Source: Cutibacterium porci (GTDB taxonomy: Bacteria > Actinomycetota > Actinomycetes > Propionibacteriales > Propionibacteriaceae). Taken from it: a stretch of DNA of 64,000 nt. Location: NCBI RefSeq assembly GCF_009696315.1, contig NZ_VUMG01000003.1, positions 248,001 through 312,000 of the forward strand, given 5' to 3'. Both the position numbers and the translations under genes were made by a program. This document shows, piece by piece, positions 56,997 to 64,000 of the stretch (within the stretch, counting starts at the first letter, position 1; each line of letters opens with the position of its first letter). A model generated the notes under the pieces. The model saw only the letters and a program-made list of their open reading frames with translations. It was not told where the DNA came from and searched no databases.

Positions 56997-57752
56997 GTGT
57001 TGACAACCCGAGCCACCCTGGACAAGCACCACACCGATGTCGCATCAATGTTCGACGCAGTGGCGAAGCGCTATGACCTTATGAACCAGATTATGACGCT
57101 GGGGGCGGTTGACACGTGGCGCGATCTCGTCGTTGAAGCAGTGGAACCGGAACCTGGCCAGACCATTCTCGATTTGGCGGCCGGAACTGGCACGTCGTCA
57201 GCTACTTTCGCGGCACAGGGGGCGCAGGTTTATCCGACCGATATTTCCACCGGGATGCTGGCGGTAGGCAAACAGCGTCAGCCTCACCTTCATTTCGTGG
57301 CCGGGGACGCCACGTGTTTGCCATATGCCGACAATTCTTTTGACGCGGTGACGATCTCGTACGGCCTGCGCAACGTCGAGGATCCTCACCTGGCACTGCG
57401 CGAGATGCTGCGCGTCACTAAGCCGGGCGGTCGCGTCGTTATTTGCGAGTTCTCGTACCCGACATGGGCGCCTTTCCGTCATATATACACCAAGTATCTA
57501 CTGGCTGCGATTCCAGCTATGGCGCGGTTGGCATCGTCGAACCGACAGGCATATGACTACCTGGCTGAGTCGATCCTTGCCTGGCCGGATCAGACCCACT
57601 TGGCTGACATGATGGCCGAGGCTGGTTGGCAGGCTGTGGCGTGGCGCAATATTTGTGGCGGGGTGGTTGCTCTCCATCGTGGCTGGAAGGGCAATGCCGA
57701 CGCTGGTAGCCACCGTCGCAACGATTCCACTGGTATGAAGGAGATGGCCTGA
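56997..57752 (+). CDS. menG: Demethylmenaquinone methyltransferase (UbiE/MenG)
   Basis: This SAM-dependent C-methyltransferase carries out the last step of menaquinone synthesis. The 251-aa protein has [18 protein letters not shown] near the N-terminus, the SAM motif [34 protein letters not shown] and the post-motif [17 protein letters not shown] 56997 ([17 protein letters not shown]) is chosen because it coincides with the predicted transcript start; TTG 57000 is adjacent. The longer frame back to 56799 crosses the divergent ATPase gene. Confidence 0.93.
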   Translation: MLTTRATLDKHHTDVASMFDAVAKRYDLMNQIMTLGAVDTWRDLVVEAVEPEPGQTILDLAAGTGTSSATFAAQGAQVYPTDISTGMLAVGKQRQPHLHFVAGDATCLPYADNSFDAVTISYGLRNVEDPHLALREMLRVTKPGGRVVICEFSYPTWAPFRHIYTKYLLAAIPAMARLASSNRQAYDYLAESILAWPDQTHLADMMAEAGWQAVAWRNICGGVVALHRGWKGNADAGSHRRNDSTGMKEMA

Positions 57753-57753
57753 G

Positions 57754-59505
57754 GTGAGAGGCCCTTCCTCCCCTATTCTCCTTGACGCCTGGGCAGCTCG
57801 CAGTTGCCCGGTCAAGACCCAGAATGCCTTCGACCCGCACCTGTCCGAACCTGTCGGTCATCCCCGAGACGACGAGCTCTTTTCGGGCGCGCAGGCTCAT
57901 GTGACGGCGGTTTGTGACGCCTTTGCGGCTATCCCCAGTGCGGTGGATGTACGTTCCAGGGCTAGTTCGGCTAGTCGTCGAGCCGCGACTCATCGGGCCA
58001 CAGATGCTGGGGCTCCCGTTATCGTCTGCCCAGAGCTGCCGTCGTCTCCTCACGGACACCGTTCTGGTTCTCCCGATGCTCTCATCCTGGCTGGCACCCG
58101 TGCTGATGGAGGCCCGGGGTATTTACCAGTCATTGTGAAGGATTACCTCGTGTTAGAGAGCCACCACACGTTGGCCGAGTTTACGTGGGTTTCTCCGCTC
58201 GATGATCCGGATCCTCGTCATGCCACGATGTCGCTCGACCAGACGTTTCGCCCCAGTCGGGAGCGGGCCTTGATCCAGGCTGCCCATCATTGGCGCTTGC
58301 TCGACGACCTTGGTCTGGTTGCTACACCAGATCAGTGCCCGAACCATCGTCGTCTCGTCGGGCTCGTCGGTCATGACGAGCTCGGCGTCTTGGATGACGC
58401 TCTGGCAGTCTCGTGGCTAGACCTCGACCACAAGTTCATCCGTACGTTCTCGCGGTCGGCTGCTTCGGGATGGCGTCGCCGCAGCGTACTTGACCGCTAC
58501 GACCACGAGCAGACTTTCCGGGTCTCAGTAGCTGAGCATGCCCTCGCCGGGGGCGAGCCGATGGTCGCTCCGATCGTGGTACCGGAGTGCGAGTCGTGTC
58601 AGTGGTGGGCCGTCTGCGAGCCGCGTCTTGACGACGATGACCTGTCTTTGCGCATCTCGAAGGCTCCGCTGGACGTCCGGGAAATCTCAACTCTGCGTCG
58701 TCTCGGGGTGGCGACGGTTGACGATCTTGCCGACGCGAACCTCGATGACTTGTTGCCGGTCTACCTACCTGAGGTGCAGCACCGCCCCCGCCCGGAGCAA
58801 CGGTTGCGAGCTGCAGCTAGGCGGGCTCGGCTCATCCGCGAGGGTGTGTTGTTGGAGCGCAACGACGATGACCCGATTGACGTTCCGGCATCGCGTCTAG
58901 AAATTGACTTCGATATCGAGACGTCCCCTGATGGCCGCGTCTATTTGTGGGGGTTTGAAGTGAGCGATCCTGAGCGCCTGCTCGATTCGACGACGGACGC
59001 CGATCCATATTACGTATCCTTTAGCGATTTTTCCGACATGGATGACGCAGCCGAGCACCGGCTTGCTTCCCGCGCAATTCAGTGGCTAGACAGCGTCATT
59101 GCTGCCCACCCAGAGACGATCGTCGTTCACTATTCTGACTATGAGATCGTCCATCTACGACATTTTGGCCGAGTTTTCGAAGACGATAGTTCAGCCGTTC
59201 AACGTCTCCTTGACTCGGGATGTTTTGTTGACCTTTTCACCACGATTAGGGCTCATTTTTTTGGAGTCAACGGAATTGGACTCAAAGTTGTCGCGACTGC
59301 GGGGGCGGGATTTTCATGGCGTGACCCAGATCCAGGCGGACTGAACTCGCAGACGTGGTGGAATCTCGCCGTCCACGACCCGGATCCAACAGTTCGGGAG
59401 GCATCCAGGACTCGAGTGCTGGAATACAACGAGGATGATGTGCGAGCCACATTGGCGGTGCGCCATTGGCTGCGCGATCAGTACTCCAGCACGTCTGCCG
59501 CCTAA
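57754..59505 (+). CDS. TM0106-type RecB-like putative nuclease with RNase H-like C-terminal domain
   Basis: This is a 583-aa protein. The N-terminal half resembles RecB/Cas4-type PD-(D/E)xK nucleases, with a CESCQWWAVCEPRL cysteine cluster near residue 275 that could ligate Fe-S. It then has a helix-hairpin-helix-like segment (LRRLGVATVDDLADAN). The C-terminal part has the YprB-type RNase H-like motifs: LEIDFDIETSPDGRVYLWGF, VVHYSDYEIVHLRHF and LEYNEDDVRATLAVRHWL. The GTG start follows menG by 1 nt. Role in DNA repair is inferred. Confidence 0.82.
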   Translation: MRGPSSPILLDAWAARSCPVKTQNAFDPHLSEPVGHPRDDELFSGAQAHVTAVCDAFAAIPSAVDVRSRASSASRRAATHRATDAGAPVIVCPELPSSPHGHRSGSPDALILAGTRADGGPGYLPVIVKDYLVLESHHTLAEFTWVSPLDDPDPRHATMSLDQTFRPSRERALIQAAHHWRLLDDLGLVATPDQCPNHRRLVGLVGHDELGVLDDALAVSWLDLDHKFIRTFSRSAASGWRRRSVLDRYDHEQTFRVSVAEHALAGGEPMVAPIVVPECESCQWWAVCEPRLDDDDLSLRISKAPLDVREISTLRRLGVATVDDLADANLDDLLPVYLPEVQHRPRPEQRLRAAARRARLIREGVLLERNDDDPIDVPASRLEIDFDIETSPDGRVYLWGFEVSDPERLLDSTTDADPYYVSFSDFSDMDDAAEHRLASRAIQWLDSVIAAHPETIVVHYSDYEIVHLRHFGRVFEDDSSAVQRLLDSGCFVDLFTTIRAHFFGVNGIGLKVVATAGAGFSWRDPDPGGLNSQTWWNLAVHDPDPTVREASRTRVLEYNEDDVRATLAVRHWLRDQYSSTSAA

Positions 59506-59571
59506 CAGCGCGTTACTCTCGGTCAGCTCTCGGCGGTTGACGAACCAGGGTCTCACAGCGGTACCCTTTTG

Positions 59572-59598
59572 TTGACACGTCCCGCACTATCGTATCTG
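59572..59598 (+). promoter_or_regulatory. Candidate promoter of the ABC exporter
   Basis: A perfect TTGACA (59572-59577) is followed after a short 15-nt spacer by TATCTG (59593-59598), 15 nt before the ATG at 59614. The short spacer lowers confidence. Confidence 0.4.
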
Positions 59599-59613
59599 GC
59601 CGTCTGGAGTCCC

Positions 59614-61401
59614 ATGCCTTCCTTGACACGAATCCTTCGGTTTACCTCTCAGCTTTGGAAGTTCTACCTCGGGGTCGTCGTCTCTGCCGTTGTTGTTGCC
59701 CTCACTCAATTGACGGTGCCTTTTGTCATCGCGCGGGCCACTGACCTAGCTGTCGCGGGAGTGCGCAGCAACGACCACCACATCCGCGACATCATGATGT
59801 TGGCGGTCGTCATTCTGGGCCTTGACGTCGTCAACTCCGTACTAACCAACGTCAATGGCTGGCTGGGCGACATCATGAGCGCGAAAATGCGCCAGATTTT
59901 GTCGACACGCTACTTCAGTAAGCTTCTAGAGCTGCCACAATCGTGGTTTGACGACGAGCTCACCGGCTCAATTACCTCGAAACTCACTCGCTCAATTACC
60001 AATGTCACCGACTTCGCCAAAGCCTTCTCAAATAACTTCTTCACACTGCTATTGACGACGGTGGCAGTACTAGTGATCTCTGCAATCTATTACTGGCCGC
60101 TGGCGCTCCTGTTAGCGATTGTCTTTCCGATTTACGTCTGGCTGACAGCGCTGACGTCACGCAATTGGCAGACTCACCAGGACGTCATCAACCACCACAT
60201 CGACACGGCTGGCGGGCGTTTCCAAGAGGTCGTTTCGCAAATCCGGGTCGTCAAATCGTACGTTACTGAGGCCAGTGAACAACAGCAGTTCAACGACCAC
60301 TACGACGCCACCGTCACTGCGACCCGCCAACAGTCAAATCACTGGCACGTCATGGACACCGCGCGTCGAGTCGTCCTCAACGTCATTTTCTTTGGAATCT
60401 ACGCCATCATTTTCGTGCGTACTGCGAAGGGGTACTTCAGCGTCGGGGACATGATCCTCCTCATCCAGCTCATGACGATGGCCCGCCAGCCGGTGCAAAT
60501 GATGAGTTACATCATTGACGTCGCCCAGCGCGCGGTTGCCGGGTCGAAGGACTACTTCTCGGTGATGGAAACCCGTCCAATCCACGTACCCGAGACCGCC
60601 ACGACGACTATCCGCGAGCCAGAGCCGGGGGTCCCCATGATCTCCTTCGACAACACTGTCTTTAGCTACGACGGCGTCAATCGGGTGATCGACCAGGTAT
60701 GTTTCGACGTCAACCCTGGTGAAAAAGTTGCTCTCGTGGGCGAATCTGGCGGTGGAAAGTCCACCCTCGTGAACCTGCTGCTGGGCCTGTACCCGGTCAC
60801 CGAAGGCAAAATCATGGTGGCCGGCAACGACATCGCCCAGGTTGCCCCCGACGCCCTGCGACGCCGTATCGGCGTGGTCTTTCAAGACCCAGCCCTCTTC
60901 TCCGGATCAATCCGGGAGAACATCGCCTACGGCACTGAGGCCACCGACGAGCAAATCCGCGACGCAGCCCACCGCGCCTACGCTGACCGCTTCATTCAGC
61001 GATTCTCCCAGCAGTACGACACCCTCGTCGGGGAGCGCGGTATCAAGCTCTCCGGTGGCCAGAAGCAGCGCATCTCGATTGCCAGGGCCCTGCTCAAGGA
61101 CGCCCCGATCCTCGTTCTCGACGAGGCCACCTCAGCCCTGGACACCAAGTCCGAGCGGTGGGTGCAGGCCGGTCTGGAATCCCTCATGGCCGACCGCACC
61201 AGCCTCATCATCGCCCACCGCCTCTCGACGATCTCCAGCGTCGACCGGATCGTCACCCTGGACGCCGGTCGCGTCGACGAGATCGGCGCCCCGGCCGAGC
61301 TGGCCGCCTCCGGAGGTATCTACGCCGAGTTGTTGGCCCTGCAGGCATCCAGCTCGAAGGCCGACCGCAAGAGGCTGGAGCGATTCGGCATCAAACTGTA
61401 A
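59614..61401 (+). CDS. ABC transporter, fused permease-ATPase (type I exporter half-transporter)
   Basis: This is a 595-aa exporter half. The six-helix transmembrane domain spans about residues 1-330 and the nucleotide-binding domain the rest: Walker A GESGGGKSTL, signature LSGGQKQR, Walker B PILVLDEATSALD, H-loop IIAHRLST. It resembles MsbA/multidrug-type exporters and probably acts as a homodimer, as no partner half is adjacent. ATG 59614 has GGAG 4 nt upstream and is preferred over the frame start at 59569, which would place a promoter in the coding region. Substrate unknown. Confidence 0.9.
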   Translation: MPSLTRILRFTSQLWKFYLGVVVSAVVVALTQLTVPFVIARATDLAVAGVRSNDHHIRDIMMLAVVILGLDVVNSVLTNVNGWLGDIMSAKMRQILSTRYFSKLLELPQSWFDDELTGSITSKLTRSITNVTDFAKAFSNNFFTLLLTTVAVLVISAIYYWPLALLLAIVFPIYVWLTALTSRNWQTHQDVINHHIDTAGGRFQEVVSQIRVVKSYVTEASEQQQFNDHYDATVTATRQQSNHWHVMDTARRVVLNVIFFGIYAIIFVRTAKGYFSVGDMILLIQLMTMARQPVQMMSYIIDVAQRAVAGSKDYFSVMETRPIHVPETATTTIREPEPGVPMISFDNTVFSYDGVNRVIDQVCFDVNPGEKVALVGESGGGKSTLVNLLLGLYPVTEGKIMVAGNDIAQVAPDALRRRIGVVFQDPALFSGSIRENIAYGTEATDEQIRDAAHRAYADRFIQRFSQQYDTLVGERGIKLSGGQKQRISIARALLKDAPILVLDEATSALDTKSERWVQAGLESLMADRTSLIIAHRLSTISSVDRIVTLDAGRVDEIGAPAELAASGGIYAELLALQASSSKADRKRLERFGIKL

Positions 61402-61503
61402 TGAGGACCGCGCCGACGATGGCACCGACGCAGCCGCGTCACGAACGGCGAATCGTCCCGACGCGTTTTGGGCCGGGCCGCAGCGGTGTCACGGGGTCGT
61501 GGA

Positions 61504-63789
61504 TCAGGTAGCTCTCATGTCGAAGTGGTAACGGCGATGGATGGCGGCCCCCAGCAAGGATCCACCGAACATCCCGGCGGCCAACGCACCGAAGACCCAC
61601 CACGCGGCCCCAAGCAGGTCCAGGGCTCCCGACAGGATCCTGCCCGTGAGCCACACCGCGACAACCGAGGAGATCACCCCGCACGTCAGAGCGGCCAGCA
61701 TTGTGGTGGCCACCTCCACAAGGATGACCTGGTCCACCCAACGCCTGCCCAACCCGATGCGTTTGAGGCTGGTCACCAGATCACTGTTGGCGGCCCTCTC
61801 CTCCTTCGCCAACAGACCAGCCATGATGGCCGACAACACGATGAAGGTGACGGTTGCGACAATGGTGATCGTTGGCAGCGGGACATCACCGAGGATTCGG
61901 GGGGCCATGACATAAAATTCCCCCAACCCGTGCGCCTGCGCCCACTCGTTGGTCAGTCGGTCCTGATCGGGGGTCAGCCCTGTGAACAGAATCGCCGATC
62001 CAGCGCTTCGTGGTATTCCTGCTTTCGGACGCACGGAGATGCGCTTGACCCAGCTCAGATCATCCGTCAGCCCGACGGTGTGTGCCGGGTCGGCCCTGGA
62101 GGGATCATTGGTCAAGTACCCGCCTGATACAAGGACGTCACGTTGGGCGTCGTCAAGCTTTGTGACGACCGCAACATCGTCAACCTTGGAGAAATACCAC
62201 CATGATCCGCTGATGTTGGCGTCATCGACCTGGTGGACGGTGATGTTTTTGGCGCCTTCCAGGGCATCGGAAAACTGCTTGACCTGAGCCGACTCCAGGG
62301 CGGGCACACCCTCCATCGAGACATGGAGCAAGGCCATCCCCGGGGGCATACCGGTGCTCGTCTGCGCGTTGGCCTGGGAGAACAACGCTGAAACGATGAG
62401 AAGCCCGGTAGCGGTTGCGGTGACCAGACCCGCCGCCACACCTGCGAAGACGCAATGCCACCCGCCCCGGCTGGAAAGAGCTCGATGAGCAGCAAGAGCC
62501 CGGCCTACGGGGCGATGTGTCCGGACCAGACGAGAGAGCACGAAGGGTGCCCCCAAACCACCGGCCACTGCACACATCCCAGCGACCACAGCGACCGCGG
62601 TGAAGGTTGCGTCAGCCCCCAGGAGACCCCACAGGCACACTGCGCAGCCCAGTACCAGAGCCGCCCACCCCAGCCGACGAGCCGTGTTCATGTTGATCCC
62701 TCGCCGCTTCACGGTCTTACGACGGGAGGGAACCATGTTCACCATGGCCGCAGGAAGTACCCCGATGACCAATGCCATCACCAACGGGACCGTGGGGAAT
62801 CGCCAAGGCCCCAACGGAGCAGAAGCCCTGGGGGCCATGTACCACCGCGCCGCAGCGACCACCGCCTGGCCCAGGGCCACAGACATCAGCGAGACGGTTT
62901 CTGCAACGAGGAGGGCCACCGTCTTACTCATGGCCGATACCGATCGACGGCGTACCCCGATAGCCAGAAGGGGGGATGCGATGCGTCTGAGTAGGGCCGT
63001 CAGTGCCGCGCCGGACACGACTGCCCCCAGCAGGCCAAACACCAGCCATGCCAGGTTCTGATCCACGAATGCCTTCGGCGTCAGCCCGTGAGCTTCGCTG
63101 GCAGAACGGGTCTGTGTGGTATCGCAGTCACCTGCAAGCTTCAGGGTCTCGGCGAGGAGACTGCATACGTCACCGGGCTCCTGGGAGATGAACCCAATTT
63201 GCCCATTGCCCCTGATACCGGCACGTCCAGCGTCATCGCGGGAAATCCGCCATGACTGCCATGTGCCTGGAGCCGCAAGAACCAAGGTCGCAGCCCGATC
63301 GTAGACGGCTTCGACATGGCCGGTGACCGTGAGGTGGAGATCACCTGCCTTGGCAGACAACCGCGATCCATCATCAGCGCCAAGAGTACTGGTGGCCAGA
63401 ACCTCCCCGGCCTTCGCCGGCCAGCGACCCGAGGTCAGCCGATAGCGACCTTGCGTGGCCGAACCGGCCATGGGCATCTCTTGGTAGGCGACGTCATCGT
63501 ACTGTACAAGGTTGATATTGCTGTAGAGCTGGGGAAAGGGCGCCGATGCCTGCAACGTGTTATTACGAGGTATCGGTACGGGGGTACCTGGAGGCACGTC
63601 TTCCTGCAGCGAGAAGAGACCGCTGGTGGAGCCGTAGCTCGCGATGTTCTTCTGTTCATCGGACAGTTGCCGAGCATTGGTGATGCCGCTGGAGACAGTC
63701 AGAGCTACAACGACCAGAGCCAGCGGAATGACGCGAAGCCACGTCCGCCAGTTCGACACGACGAGCCGGGTGACGTGGACGACCCACAT
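61504..63789 (-). CDS. ABC transporter permease, large FtsX-type
   Basis: This is a 761-aa protein with an N-terminal helix (WLRVIPLALVVVALTVSSG), a large extracytoplasmic region, then several groups of helices (about residues 240-370 and 395-460), another exposed domain and three C-terminal helices. This two-repeat layout matches the 8-10 helix FtsX-like permeases of peptide resistance and lipoprotein systems. The ATG at 63789 is 1 nt after the ATPase stop. It is convergent with the exporter gene; the 102-nt gap between them has no obvious terminator. Confidence 0.85.
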   Translation of the reverse strand: MWVVHVTRLVVSNWRTWLRVIPLALVVVALTVSSGITNARQLSDEQKNIASYGSTSGLFSLQEDVPPGTPVPIPRNNTLQASAPFPQLYSNINLVQYDDVAYQEMPMAGSATQGRYRLTSGRWPAKAGEVLATSTLGADDGSRLSAKAGDLHLTVTGHVEAVYDRAATLVLAAPGTWQSWRISRDDAGRAGIRGNGQIGFISQEPGDVCSLLAETLKLAGDCDTTQTRSASEAHGLTPKAFVDQNLAWLVFGLLGAVVSGAALTALLRRIASPLLAIGVRRRSVSAMSKTVALLVAETVSLMSVALGQAVVAAARWYMAPRASAPLGPWRFPTVPLVMALVIGVLPAAMVNMVPSRRKTVKRRGINMNTARRLGWAALVLGCAVCLWGLLGADATFTAVAVVAGMCAVAGGLGAPFVLSRLVRTHRPVGRALAAHRALSSRGGWHCVFAGVAAGLVTATATGLLIVSALFSQANAQTSTGMPPGMALLHVSMEGVPALESAQVKQFSDALEGAKNITVHQVDDANISGSWWYFSKVDDVAVVTKLDDAQRDVLVSGGYLTNDPSRADPAHTVGLTDDLSWVKRISVRPKAGIPRSAGSAILFTGLTPDQDRLTNEWAQAHGLGEFYVMAPRILGDVPLPTITIVATVTFIVLSAIMAGLLAKEERAANSDLVTSLKRIGLGRRWVDQVILVEVATTMLAALTCGVISSVVAVWLTGRILSGALDLLGAAWWVFGALAAGMFGGSLLGAAIHRRYHFDMRAT

Positions 63790-63790
63790 C

Positions 63791-64000
63791 TCATACCTCC
63801 TCGAGAACCCCGTCCTCCATGTCGAGAACCCGGTCGACATAGTCGCAGGCTCGCGGATCATGGGAGGACAGCAGGACTGCACGATCAGCACCGTCGGTGA
63901 CGATGTGACGCAAGACCTTGAAGATCATGTCAGTATTGGCCCGGTCGAGCTGGCCAGTCGGTTCATCGGCGAGCACGATTCGATGACCGCCAGCAATCGC
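63791..64000 (-). CDS. ABC transporter ATPase, C-terminal fragment (cut by window end)
   Basis: These are the last 69 residues of a MacB/LolD-type ATPase. Walker B and D-loop (IVLADEPTGQLD) and the H-loop (LLSSHDPRACDYVDRV) are visible; Walker A and the signature lie beyond the window. It precedes its permease by 1 nt. Confidence 0.9.
   Translation of the reverse strand, partial: AIAGGHRIVLADEPTGQLDRANTDMIFKVLRHIVTDGADRAVLLSSHDPRACDYVDRVLDMEDGVLEEV

Noticed and set aside
61402-61503. Terminator between the convergent exporter and permease genes
   Set aside because: The gap is GC-rich but no clean stem with a T tract could be found.

Overview
The window is about 60% GC and reads as a chromosomal segment of a propionibacterium, most likely Cutibacterium (C. 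acnes or a close relative). This rests on gene order and protein character only: an actinobacterial rpmG-hadA-hadB-murB to trpT-secE-nusG-rplKA-rplJL-rpoBC block, a full 14-gene nuo operon, menaquinone genes, a stand-alone cobF, ferredoxin-dependent KorAB, and many GTG or TTG starts. No phage, transposase, IS element or plasmid gene was seen.

Layout. 1-15.5 kb (minus strand): the transcription/translation block, running from rpmG through the MaoC pair, murB, an aminotransferase, an LCP protein, tRNA-Trp, secE, nusG, rplK, rplA, rplJ, rplL and rpoB to the N-terminal half of rpoC. An L10 leader with an intrinsic terminator precedes rplJ. 15.5-16.2 kb: tRNA-Met, tRNA-Thr, tRNA-Tyr and a pair of 29-nt direct repeats separated by 32 nt. 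16.2-26.3 kb: xthA, a HIBCH-like hydrolase, a lipoglycan-type mannosyltransferase, a reduced second nuo set (nuoB2-C2-I2) divergent from korA-korB, and an M13 peptidase. 26.3-32.4 kb is the accessory part: a lipoprotein/ABC operon whose ATPase is frameshifted, divergent from a tightly overlapping cluster of a small membrane peptide, an ABC ATPase, a large permease and one or two further small membrane proteins. 32.3-35.0 kb: grcC-cobF-citE. 35.2-51.0 kb: nuoA to nuoN. 51.1-57.8 kb: a geranylgeranyl-reductase-like (MenJ-type) protein, an unknown secreted protein, a catalytically degenerate MenF-like protein, an ABC pair and menG. 57.8-64.0 kb: a RecB-like nuclease, an ABC exporter, and a FtsX-type permease with its ATPase cut by the window end.

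How they fit. Much of 19.7-57.8 kb concerns anaerobic-type respiration: KorAB yields reduced ferredoxin, NDH-1 reduces menaquinone, and grcC, menG and MenJ-type genes make or modify menaquinone. The points most worth a second look are the 28-32 kb divergent ABC/small-peptide locus, the nuoB2C2I2-KOR linkage, the MenF-like pseudoenzyme with a nested hairpin over its start codon, and palindromes at the nuo and menG promoters.
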